Shown: positions 1 through 4,771, counted from the stretch's first letter. The stretch: 5,114 bases of DNA from Modestobacter sp. (GCA_025963425.1 JAOPUQ010000205.1:1-5114), one strand, 5' to 3'. A program made the numbers and translations. Notes: generated from the sequence alone by a model not told the origin.

Positions 1-859
1 TCTCCAGCACGATGCGCTGGACGTTGTTCTCCGGCTGCGCCTCGGTCAGGCCCAGCGAGTTGACCTGCACCCCGTAGCGGAAGCGGCGGTGCTTGGGGTC
101 GGTCACCCCGTAGCGCTCGGCGGTCAGCTCGTCCCAGAGCTGGCCGAAGGCGCGCATCTTGCACATCTCCTCGACGAAGCGGACGCCCGCGTTGACGAAG
201 AAGGAGATCCGGGCGACGACCTCGCCGAAGCGCTCCTGCGGCACCTGCCCGGAGTCCCGCACCGAGTCCAGGACGGCGATGGCGGTGCTCATCGCGTAGG
301 CGATCTCCTGCACCGGCGTCGCCCCGGCCTCCTGCAGGTGGTAGCTGCAGATGTTGATCGGGTTCCACTTCGGCATGGCGGTGACGGTGTAGGCCACCAT
401 GTCGGTGATCAGCCGCATGCTCGGCGCCGGCGGGAACACGTAGGTGCCCCGGGACAGGTACTCCTTGATGATGTCGTTCTGCGTCGTCCCGCCCAGCTCG
501 GCGATGTCGTGCCCGTGCTCCTCGGCCACCACCTGGTAGAGCGCGAGCAGCCACATGGCGGTGGCGTTGATCGTCATCGACGTGTTCATCTCGTCGAGCG
601 GGATGCCGTCGAAGAGGGCCCGCATGTCCCCGACGTGGGTGACCGGGACGCCGACCTTGCCGACCTCCCCGACGGCGAGCTCGTCGTCGGGGTCGTAGCC
701 GGTCTGGGTGGGCAGGTCGAAGGCGACCGAGAGACCGGTCTGCCCCTTCGACAGGTTGCGCCGGTACAGGGCGTTGGACTCGGCCGGCGAGGAGTGGCCG
801 GCGTAGGTGCGCATGACCCAGGGACGGTCGCGCTCCTTCGGCGATGAAGGGAACGGCAT
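1..859 (-). CDS. meaA: MeaA / ethylmalonyl-CoA mutase-type B12-dependent acyl-CoA mutase (N-terminal part)
   Basis: Adenosylcobalamin-dependent carbon-skeleton mutase. My translation gives 286 residues from the ATG at 859; the rest, including the expected C-terminal cobalamin-binding domain, lies beyond position 1. It opens MPFPSSPKERDRPWVMRTYA and contains GLSVAFDLPTQTGYD (42-56), MNTSMTINATA (91-101), YLSRGTYVFPP (134-144) and YHLQEAGATP (173-182). Methylmalonyl-CoA mutase uses Tyr89, Arg207 and His244 (Propionibacterium numbering); Tyr19, Arg137 and His174 here keep exactly the same spacing (118 and 37). Isobutyryl-CoA mutase has Phe/Gln at the first two, so a dicarboxylic acyl-CoA substrate is likely. 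The very short N-terminus and the INICSYHLQEAGATP wording fit MeaA/Ecm of the ethylmalonyl-CoA pathway better than methylmalonyl-CoA mutase. ATG at 859 has no clear Shine-Dalgarno but sits 8 nt after a TAGACT box; the internal ATG at 814 would remove conserved RDRPW. Substrate is inferred. Confidence 0.87.
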   Translation of the reverse strand, partial: MPFPSSPKERDRPWVMRTYAGHSSPAESNALYRRNLSKGQTGLSVAFDLPTQTGYDPDDELAVGEVGKVGVPVTHVGDMRALFDGIPLDEMNTSMTINATAMWLLALYQVVAEEHGHDIAELGGTTQNDIIKEYLSRGTYVFPPAPSMRLITDMVAYTVTAMPKWNPINICSYHLQEAGATPVQEIAYAMSTAIAVLDSVRDSGQVPQERFGEVVARISFFVNAGVRFVEEMCKMRAFGQLWDELTAERYGVTDPKHRRFRYGVQVNSLGLTEAQPENNVQRIVLE

Positions 860-867
860 GCCAGCGG

Positions 868-873
868 AGTCTA
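868..873 (-). promoter_or_regulatory. -10 element for leaderless meaA transcript
   Basis: On the minus strand TAGACT fits the actinobacterial TANNNT -10 box. It ends 8 nt before the meaA ATG at 859, which would place the transcription start at or within 1-3 nt of the start codon. No Shine-Dalgarno is visible there, consistent with leaderless translation. No convincing -35 hexamer is seen 16-19 bp upstream. Inferred from position and sequence only. Confidence 0.5.
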
Positions 874-973
874 GGGCGGTTACCAGCCAGTAGCCATGGG
901 GGCCGGTCCCTTCGGCGGTGGCACACTCGCACAAGAGCCTCGGCCGTCCCGACCGGGGCTGCCGAACCAGCCC

Positions 974-979
974 AGGGGG
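974..979 (+). promoter_or_regulatory. Ribosome-binding site that fixes the GTG start at 985
   Basis: AGGGGG lies 5 nt before GTG 985. It is the only purine-rich Shine-Dalgarno-like run properly spaced from a possible start codon in this open frame, and it is the main reason for choosing the 106-residue product over longer versions. Confidence 0.6.
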
Positions 980-984
980 TCCGC

Positions 985-1305
985 GTGCCCATCGACGCCG
1001 GGAGCCTGCACTACGCCGTCGGACCGGCGATCGCCGTGGTCATGGTCGGGCTGATCGCGCTGTTCCTGCGCTGGGCGTTCTCCTCCTCGCCGAGCTCCGG
1101 CAGCCTCGGGGACGCCGAGGGGCTGCTGACGCCGGTCGCCTCGCTCACCCGCCGGGAGTCGGCACTGGCGCTGCGCGCGGTGCTGTCCGACGCCGGGATC
1201 CGGTCCACGCTGCGGGACCCCGCGCCGCACCGGACGGACGTGCTGGTCTTCCTCGAGGACGCCGAGCGCGCCCGCGCGCTGGCGATGTCCTTCCGCGACG
1301 GCTGA
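985..1305 (+). CDS. Small membrane-anchored protein with DUF2007-like C-terminal domain
   Basis: The predicted protein has 106 residues. Residues 11-28 (AVGPAIAVVMVGLIALFL) form one hydrophobic membrane segment, followed by RW and a Ser/Gly-rich linker (about 33-45). The soluble tail (about 46-106) contains LTPVASLTRRESALALRAVL, then SDAGIRSTLRD, and ends in VLVFLEDAERARALAMSF. This pattern, an alpha-beta unit with 'avoid the old value, shift between residues, hydrophobic-DxxRA' ending, resembles DUF2007 (putative signal-transducing) domains; molecular role unknown. Similar short proteins next to murA are familiar to me from other actinobacteria. The GTG at 985 is chosen because AGGGGG at 974-979 lies 5 nt upstream and it starts just before the membrane segment. 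The reading frame is open back to 844, but that part overlaps the meaA start and has no membrane-protein or domain character. It diverges from meaA and ends 22 bp from the murA stop. Confidence 0.75.
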   Translation: MPIDAGSLHYAVGPAIAVVMVGLIALFLRWAFSSSPSSGSLGDAEGLLTPVASLTRRESALALRAVLSDAGIRSTLRDPAPHRTDVLVFLEDAERARALAMSFRDG

Positions 1306-1309
1306 CCCC

Positions 1310-1321
1310 GGCCGCGCGGCC
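1310..1321. terminator. Possible short bidirectional terminator between convergent genes
   Basis: A perfect 12-bp palindrome (GGCCGCGCGGCC) occupies most of the 22-bp gap between the stops of the small membrane-protein gene and murA. It could fold as a 4-bp stem with a 4-nt loop in either transcript. It has no T-tract and is short, so it may simply be a GC-rich palindrome. Confidence 0.25.
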
Positions 1322-1327
1322 CGAAGG

Positions 1328-2611
1328 TCAGCCCGGGCGCTCGGTCCGCTCGATCGTGACCCCCACGCCGCGCAGCTGCTGGGCGAAGTCGGGGTAGCCG
1401 CGGTCGATGTGCCGGACGTCCTGGACCTCGGTGACACCGTCGGACAGCAGGCCGGCCAGCACCAGCCCGGCGCCGGCCCGGATGTCGGTGGCCAGCACCG
1501 GGGCGCTGGAGAGCCGCTCGCGGCCGCGCACCACCGCATGGTGGCCGTCGATGCGCACGTCGGCGCCGAGCCGGACCAGCTCGTTGACGAACATGAACCG
1601 GCCCTCGAAGACGTTCTCGGTGATCAGCGCCGTGCCGGTGGAGACCGCCGCCAGCGCCACCGCCATCGGCTGCAGGTCGGTCGGGAAGCCCGGGAAGGGC
1701 AGGGTGACGACGTCCACGCCACGCGGTCGCTCGTCCATGGCCACCCGCACGCCGTCGGGTCGGGACTCGACGGTGGCCCCGGCGGTGACCAGCTTGTCCA
1801 GCGGCACCGCCAGGTGCTCGGCGACCGCCCGCTCGATGAACACGTCGCCGCGGGTCATCACGGCACCGATGGCCCAGGTGCCGGCCACGATCCGGTCCGG
1901 CACCGTCGTGTAGGCCACCGGCTGCAGCTCGGGCACGCCCTCGACGGTGATCGTCGAGGTGCCCGCGCCGTCGATCCGGGCGCCCATCGCGATGAGCATC
2001 CGGCACAGGTCGCTGATCTCGGGCTCACGGGCGGCGTTGTCGACGATCGTGGTGCCCTCGGCGAGCACCGCGGCCATCACCAGGTTCTCGGTGGCCCCGA
2101 CGGAGGGGAAGTCCAGCCAGATCGAGGTGCCGACCAGCTTGGGCGCCGTGGCGATGAGGAAGCCGTGCTCGTTGACCACGGTGGCGCCCAGCCGCTCGAG
2201 GCCGGCGATGTGCATGTCCAGGCCGCGCGAGCCGATCGCGTCCCCGCCGGGCAGCGCGACCTTCGCCGTCCCCAGCCGGGCCACGAGTGGGCCCAGCACG
2301 CTGATCGAGGCACGCATCCGGCGGACCAGGTCGTAGTCGGTCTCGCTGGAGGGCTGCTCCGGGACGTCGATGTGCACCCGGCCGCCGCCGCCACTGCCGG
2401 CCGGGTAGCGCTCGAAGTCGACGCCGCAGCCCAGCCGGCGCAGCACCTCGCTCATGATCTCCACGTCGAGGATGTCCGGGACCTCCTCGAGGGAGGTCCG
2501 GCCGGTGGCCAGCAGGGCGGCGGCCATCAGCTTCAGCGCGCTGTTCTTCGCGCCCGTCACCCGGACCCGACCTCGCAGCGACGCACCACCGGTCACCGAG
2601 AAGCAGTCCAC
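1328..2611 (-). CDS. murA: UDP-N-acetylglucosamine 1-carboxyvinyltransferase (MurA), Asp-type active site
   Basis: Cytoplasmic enzyme for the first committed step of peptidoglycan synthesis: it transfers enolpyruvate from phosphoenolpyruvate to UDP-GlcNAc. The 427 residues match the usual length of about 420-430, and the protein covers the whole EPSP-synthase/MurA double-domain fold. Visible landmarks are GAKNSALKLMAAALL (20-34, with Lys22 and Asn23 as in E. coli), RRMRASISVLGPLVAR (97-112), LPGGDAIGSRGLDMHI (120-135), FPTDLQ (309-314; Asp312 corresponds to E. coli Asp305) and HIDRGY (401-406; Arg404 corresponds to Arg397). The loop residue that is Cys115 in E. coli is Asp124 (codon at 2242-2240), as in M. 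tuberculosis, so intrinsic fosfomycin insensitivity is expected. GTG at 2611 is chosen because the canonical N-terminus begins there and TACGCT lies 6 nt upstream. The open frame back to 2716 would overlap the divergent neighbour and adds nothing conserved. Confidence 0.97.
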   Translation of the reverse strand: MDCFSVTGGASLRGRVRVTGAKNSALKLMAAALLATGRTSLEEVPDILDVEIMSEVLRRLGCGVDFERYPAGSGGGGRVHIDVPEQPSSETDYDLVRRMRASISVLGPLVARLGTAKVALPGGDAIGSRGLDMHIAGLERLGATVVNEHGFLIATAPKLVGTSIWLDFPSVGATENLVMAAVLAEGTTIVDNAAREPEISDLCRMLIAMGARIDGAGTSTITVEGVPELQPVAYTTVPDRIVAGTWAIGAVMTRGDVFIERAVAEHLAVPLDKLVTAGATVESRPDGVRVAMDERPRGVDVVTLPFPGFPTDLQPMAVALAAVSTGTALITENVFEGRFMFVNELVRLGADVRIDGHHAVVRGRERLSSAPVLATDIRAGAGLVLAGLLSDGVTEVQDVRHIDRGYPDFAQQLRGVGVTIERTERPG

Positions 2612-2617
2612 CGCACC

Positions 2618-2623
2618 AGCGTA
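2618..2623 (-). promoter_or_regulatory. -10 element for leaderless murA transcript
   Basis: TACGCT on the minus strand ends 6 nt before the murA GTG at 2611, so transcription would begin at the start codon. There is no good Shine-Dalgarno in the intervening GGTGCG. The -35 region is not recognisable. Together with the box at 2681 it makes the 82-bp interval a compact divergent promoter region. Confidence 0.5.
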
Positions 2624-2680
2624 GAGGCGTCCGCCCGAGAGCCCATCGAGCACCGGCCACCCACGGCGGCCAACTCGTCC

Positions 2681-2686
2681 TAGGCT
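2681..2686 (+). promoter_or_regulatory. -10 element for leaderless adenosyltransferase transcript
   Basis: TAGGCT, a close match to the actinobacterial -10 consensus, ends 7 nt before ATG 2694 with CGGCAGC in between. This is the classical spacing for a leaderless mRNA starting at or next to the A of ATG. No Shine-Dalgarno and no clear -35 hexamer are seen. Confidence 0.6.
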
Positions 2687-2693
2687 CGGCAGC

Positions 2694-3308
2694 ATGACCG
2701 TCCGGCTCACCCGCATCTACACCAAGACCGGCGACGCCGGCCAGACCCACCTGGGCGACATGAGCCGGGTGACCAAGACCGACCCCCGGCTCGTCGCCTA
2801 CGCCGACGTCGACGAGACCAACAGCGTCGTCGGGGTGGCCGTGGCCCTGGGCGCGCCCTCCCCCGAGCTGGCCGATCTGCTGCGCAGCGTGCAGAACGAC
2901 CTGTTCGACGTGGGGGCGGACCTCTCCACCCCGGTGACCGACTCCCCGGCGCACCCGCCGCTGCGGATCACCCCGGCATACACCGAGCGGCTCGAGGCGG
3001 CCTGCGACGCGGCCAACGAGCAGCTGCCGACGCTGACGTCGTTCGTGCTGCCCGGTGGCACGGCGCTGGCCGCGCTGCTGCACCAGGCCCGCACCGTCGC
3101 CCGGCGGGCCGAGCGCAGCGTGTGGTCGTTGCTGGCCGTCGAGGCCGAGCGCACCAACCCGGAGACCGCCCGCTACCTCAACCGGCTCTCGGACCTGCTG
3201 TTCATCCTGGCCCGGGCGGCCAACCCCGACGGCGACGTGCTCTGGGAGCCCGGCGCGCACAGCGGGGTGCACGCCCAGCGGGCGGCGCAGGCGGAGCAGA
3301 AGGGCTGA
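2694..3308 (+). CDS. pduO: PduO-type ATP:cob(I)alamin adenosyltransferase
   Basis: Transfers the adenosyl group of ATP to cob(I)alamin to make adenosylcobalamin, the cofactor of B12 mutases. The 204-residue protein is full length for the family (Cob_adeno_trans, trimeric five-helix bundle). The N-terminal ATP-binding signature is IYTKTGDAGQTHLGD (8-22). Next come the VDETN segment (39-43) and QNDLFDVGADL (67-77). The family signature follows: FVLPGG (117-122), then HQARTVARRAER (130-141), and finally YLNRLSDLLFILAR (161-174). Phe117 would correspond to the Lactobacillus reuteri PduO Phe that helps expel the lower axial ligand; that assignment is by motif position. ATG 2694 is supported by the -10 box 7 nt upstream and by the conserved N-terminus. 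It is divergent from murA and convergent with the DUF2550 gene, so probably monocistronic. A likely client is the MeaA-type mutase nearby. The mycobacterial counterpart, as I recall, is Rv1314c, in the same position. Confidence 0.95.
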   Translation: MTVRLTRIYTKTGDAGQTHLGDMSRVTKTDPRLVAYADVDETNSVVGVAVALGAPSPELADLLRSVQNDLFDVGADLSTPVTDSPAHPPLRITPAYTERLEAACDAANEQLPTLTSFVLPGGTALAALLHQARTVARRAERSVWSLLAVEAERTNPETARYLNRLSDLLFILARAANPDGDVLWEPGAHSGVHAQRAAQAEQKG

Positions 3309-3313
3309 CAGCC

Positions 3314-3338
3314 GGGCGGTCGATCGGCGGAGCCGCCC
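3314..3338. terminator. Possible bidirectional terminator hairpin between adenosyltransferase and DUF2550 genes
   Basis: GGGCGG (3314-3319) pairs with CCGCCC (3333-3338) around a 13-nt loop, and a nested GGCG/CGCC stem (3326-3329 with 3334-3337) is an alternative. It fills the 29-bp gap between two convergent stop codons. There is no T-tract, which is usual in high-GC actinobacteria. Function is inferred from position. Confidence 0.35.
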
Positions 3339-3360
3339 TACCTGTCGATCGGCGGGGCCG
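3319..3360. repeat. Near-perfect 17-bp direct repeat at the 3' end of the DUF2550 gene
   Basis: GTCGATCGGCGGAGCCG (3319-3335) recurs at 3344-3360 with one change (A to G), 25 bp apart. The first copy lies between the two convergent genes; the second encodes the last residues (APPID) of the DUF2550 protein. It looks like a small local duplication around the stop codon. Confidence 0.6.
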
Positions 3361-3742
3361 ACTCGATCCAGGACAGGAAGCCGGTCACCGTGGAGAGGTC
3401 CATGGCGAGCTCCTGCGGGCCCGCTCCGGTCCGGCAGGTCAGCACGACGCTCTCGGTGGGGAGGGCCAGGTCCTCACCCGTGGGGCGCCGGCGGGCGTCG
3501 ACGTGGAACTCAGAGCGGCACAGCCGCTGGTTGGGCCGCACCGACAGCGACAGCGCGCGGTACCAGAGCAGGGTGTCACCCGAGTACCAGGCCACACCGA
3601 CGGCCCAGCGGGGCGTGCCGGCCGGGCGCAGCCACATGGTGACCGCGCCCAGGCCGGAGAGCAGGAAGCGCCGGCGCAGCAGAAAGGCAGCGACCAGGGC
3701 AACGATCAGCAGTCCGACGAGGACCAGGACGACGGTGGTCAC
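3338..3742 (-). CDS. DUF2550 family membrane-anchored protein
   Basis: The 134-residue protein has one N-terminal membrane segment (about 3-22, TVVLVLVGLLIVALVAAFLL) followed at once by RRR. The soluble domain carries LSGLGAVTMWLRP (28-40), WAVGVAWYSGDTLLWYRALS (46-65) and a C-terminal DLSTVTGFLSWIESAPP (115-131). Size, topology, the W-Y-x-G-D...W-Y/F-R signature and position next to atpC all match actinobacterial DUF2550 proteins (Rv1312 in M. tuberculosis, from memory). Function is unknown. The membrane anchor beside the ATP synthase operon hints at, but does not prove, a link with envelope energetics. The GTG at 3742 is the sensible start, right before the hydrophobic segment; its Shine-Dalgarno is poor (GGCGG about 11 nt upstream). 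It is 39 bp downstream of the atpC stop on the same strand, so co-transcription is likely. Confidence 0.85.
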   Translation of the reverse strand: MTTVVLVLVGLLIVALVAAFLLRRRFLLSGLGAVTMWLRPAGTPRWAVGVAWYSGDTLLWYRALSLSVRPNQRLCRSEFHVDARRRPTGEDLALPTESVVLTCRTGAGPQELAMDLSTVTGFLSWIESAPPIDR

Positions 3743-3781
3743 CGGGTCTACAGCCGCCGGGCCTATCGGGACCGAGGCGTC

Positions 3782-4174
3782 TCAGGCGTCCTGACCGGCG
3801 GCCCGGAGGCGCGACTGCGCGCGACGGCCCGCAGCGAGCGCCTCGGGGTCGTCGTCCCCGGCCTGCTCGGCGCGGCGCAGTGCCTCACGGGCCCGCTCCA
3901 CGTCGATCTCGCTGGCGATCTCCGCGGTCTCGGCGAGGATGGACACGCCCCGCTCGGTGACCGAGAGGAAGCCACCGTGGGCGGCGACGACGAGCTCCTC
4001 GCCGGACTCGGGGCGGATGCGCACCACGCCACCGGGCGCCAGCTCACCGAGCAGGGGGGCGTGCCCGGGCAGGACGCCGAGCTCACCTTCGGTGGTACGG
4101 GCGATGACCATGCTGGCCGCGCCGGACCAGATCATCCGCTCCACGGCCACGAGCTCGACCTGCAGGGTCGCCAC
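3782..4174 (-). CDS. atpC: F0F1 ATP synthase epsilon subunit
   Basis: Epsilon subunit of the F1 rotor stalk, which couples rotation to catalysis and can inhibit ATP hydrolysis. The 130-residue protein is normal size. The N-terminal beta-sandwich (about 1-86) begins ATLQVELVAVERMIWSG and holds the signature GVLPGHAPLLGEL (33-45) and AAHGGFLSV (64-72). The C-terminal helical part (about 91-125) includes ERAREALRRAEQA. GTG 4174 is chosen for GAGGAG 4 nt upstream and because the family N-terminus starts there. An in-frame GTG at 4246 would add 24 Pro/Ser-rich residues without homology or ribosome-binding site. atpC normally follows atpD directly; here 615 bp with another reading frame and two hairpins intervene. 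Residues 106-115 are acidic (GDDDPEALAA), forming a break between the two C-terminal helices, as is usual for the family. Confidence 0.95.
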   Translation of the reverse strand: MATLQVELVAVERMIWSGAASMVIARTTEGELGVLPGHAPLLGELAPGGVVRIRPESGEELVVAAHGGFLSVTERGVSILAETAEIASEIDVERAREALRRAEQAGDDDPEALAAGRRAQSRLRAAGQDA

Positions 4175-4178
4175 GTCA

Positions 4179-4184
4179 CTCCTC
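4179..4184 (-). promoter_or_regulatory. Ribosome-binding site of atpC
   Basis: GAGGAG on the minus strand lies 4 nt before GTG 4174. It decides the start in favour of the 130-residue protein over the longer reading from GTG 4246. Confidence 0.65.
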
Positions 4185-4264
4185 GGTGTCCACCGCGCCG
4201 GCGAGGGTGAGCCGGCGGGTGCGGGTTCGCCGGTCCGGGTGGACACGGCGACGGGTCGGTGCGC

Positions 4265-4270
4265 AGTCTA
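4265..4270 (-). promoter_or_regulatory. Candidate -10 element ahead of atpC
   Basis: TAGACT on the minus strand is identical to the -10 box assigned to meaA and lies in non-coding DNA between the hairpin at 4312-4344 and atpC. Transcription would begin near 4258-4260, giving a leader of about 85 nt before GTG 4174. No good -35 hexamer is visible. A TANNNT match is uncommon in sequence this GC-rich but not impossible by chance. Confidence 0.4.
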
Positions 4271-4311
4271 CCGGCGGGCCGCGCCCCTCCGGGCAGCGCT
4301 CCCCCGCAGCG

Positions 4312-4344
4312 ACCGACGGGACGCTCGCAGAGCGACCCATCGGT
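4312..4344 (-). terminator. Strong hairpin just after the small gene, upstream of atpC
   Basis: The 33 nt fold into an imperfect stem. ACCGA (4312-4316) pairs with TCGGT (4340-4344), GGG (4318-4320) with CCC (4336-4338), and CGCTC (4322-4326) with GAGCG (4330-4334), closing on a 3-nt loop GCA. Thirteen pairs are interrupted by two single mismatches. It begins 5 nt past the stop codon of the small reading frame, the position of a Rho-independent terminator. There is no U-tract, so it may instead act as a 3'-end stabiliser or processing site. Confidence 0.55.
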
Positions 4345-4349
4345 GGGCC

Positions 4350-4565
4350 TCAGGCGCTGCGGCGGTAGAGGACCGTCCACCGGCCGACCCGCAACTGCGG
4401 GTGCCACACGGTCGAGGCGGGCGCCCACTCGGGGGTGTCGAAAGGCTCGGCCACCAGCTCGAGCGGGGCGTAGGGCGGCCAGCTCCAGTCCAGGGCGTCC
4501 GCCTGCGGTCCGCTGGTGGGCAGCAGTACCTGGTCCCGGGTCGTTCGGCGTTCCTCGCTGTGCAC
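4350..4565 (-). CDS. Unrecognised 71-residue Trp/Pro-rich small protein between atpD and atpC
   Basis: I do not recognise this family. From GTG 4565 the protein has 71 residues, with no signal peptide, membrane segment or Cys. The first 12 residues are charged (HSEERRTTRDQ). The rest is rich in Trp (27, 29, 47, 54, 63) and Pro (nine), with DWSWPPYAPLELV (26-38), PFDTPEWAP (41-49) and a basic end LRVGRWTVLYRRS. Aromatic-Pro spacing suggests a compact beta-type or peptide-binding fold, but that is speculation. AGGAG (4577-4573) sits 7 nt before the GTG, a better site than most genes here have. It shares the atp strand but has hairpins on both sides (4733-4771 and 4312-4344), so it may form its own transcription unit. 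The frame opens further to ATG 4616, without a ribosome-binding site. Coding status rests on the ribosome-binding site, composition and hairpin placement. Confidence 0.6.
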   Translation of the reverse strand: MHSEERRTTRDQVLLPTSGPQADALDWSWPPYAPLELVAEPFDTPEWAPASTVWHPQLRVGRWTVLYRRSA

Positions 4566-4572
4566 GGTGGTT

Positions 4573-4577
4573 CTCCT
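4573..4577 (-). promoter_or_regulatory. Ribosome-binding site of the small gene
   Basis: AGGAG on the minus strand, 7 nt before GTG 4565, within CCAGGAGAACCACC. Its ideal sequence and spacing are the best single argument that the 71-residue frame is translated, and it selects GTG 4565 over ATG 4616. Confidence 0.6.
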
Positions 4578-4602
4578 GGCCGGACGTCCGCGGTTCGGAC
4601 GC

Positions 4603-4703
4603 GCTGATCCGATCATCGACCTGTCCGGAGGGTTCCTTGAGTGCCGTCCGCCTCCGCCACTCGATCAGCTGGCCGGTCGTCGCCCTGTGCGATCAGCCGA
4701 CCG
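4603..4703. repeat. Three copies of GCTGATC/GATCAGC upstream of the small gene
   Basis: GCTGATC occurs at 4603-4609 and its reverse complement GATCAGC at 4663-4669 and 4691-4697. The last two extend to a 14-bp direct repeat with 12 matches (4662-4675 and 4690-4703). They lie in the 167 bp between the atpD hairpin and the small gene, where regulatory sites could be. A chance origin is possible. I found no confident promoter in this interval. Confidence 0.35.
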
Positions 4704-4732
4704 CCCGCCCGCCCGTTCGTCCGGCGGAACGC

Positions 4733-4771
4733 CGACGGCCGGGCCCCTCGGAGGAGGGACCCGGCCGCCGG
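4733..4771 (-). terminator. Strong hairpin directly downstream of atpD
   Basis: CGGCCGGG (4736-4743) pairs with CCCGGCCG (4760-4767). After one C-A mismatch, CCCTC (4745-4749) pairs with GAGGG (4754-4758) around a 4-nt loop GGAG. Three outer pairs (4732-4734 with 4769-4771) follow another mismatch. It starts 18 nt past the atpD stop. No U-tract follows, as is common for actinobacterial terminators. In this position it would end or attenuate transcription coming from the upstream atp genes before atpC is reached. Confidence 0.65.

Noticed and set aside
89..847. 252-codon open frame on the plus strand
   Set aside because: It is antisense to meaA. The His/Arg/Gly/Val-rich low-complexity translation is typical of the opposite strand of a high-GC gene, with no ribosome-binding site or domain.
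844..984. Extension of the small membrane-protein gene back to ATG 844
   Set aside because: It overlaps the start of meaA, has no ribosome-binding site, and encodes Arg/Ser-rich filler before the membrane segment; GTG 985 has AGGGGG at the right distance.
1409..2683. 424-codon open frame on the plus strand
   Set aside because: It is antisense to murA. It is long only because murA is GC-rich; the translation is repetitive in Gly/His/Asp/Ala and matches nothing.
2612..2716. N-terminal extension of murA to 2716
   Set aside because: It would run through the divergent promoter region and overlap the adenosyltransferase start; MurA homology begins at GTG 2611.
2025..3272. 415-codon minus-strand frame covering the adenosyltransferase gene and half of murA
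   Set aside because: It is out of frame with murA and antisense to the adenosyltransferase gene, both clear family members; no domain seen.
3745..3750. TAGACC as a -10 box for the DUF2550 gene
   Set aside because: It ends only 2 nt before GTG 3742, so transcription would begin inside the coding sequence, and it lacks the final T of the consensus.
3122..4210. 362-codon plus-strand frame across DUF2550 and atpC
   Set aside because: It is antisense to two recognised genes and reads out of frame through the end of a third; composition is that of a shadow frame.
4175..4246. 24-residue N-terminal extension of atpC from GTG 4246
   Set aside because: There is no Shine-Dalgarno, and the Pro/Ser-rich sequence is foreign to epsilon subunits; GTG 4174 has GAGGAG 4 nt upstream. 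A start at 4246 from a transcript beginning near 4258 cannot be fully excluded.
4581..4590. CGGACGTCCG palindrome as an operator
   Set aside because: It is a lone 10-bp palindrome upstream of the small gene's ribosome-binding site, with no second copy or known consensus; too weak to annotate.
4701..4715. CCCG tetranucleotide run as a microsatellite or regulatory repeat
   Set aside because: It has only three units in very GC-rich DNA, as expected by chance.
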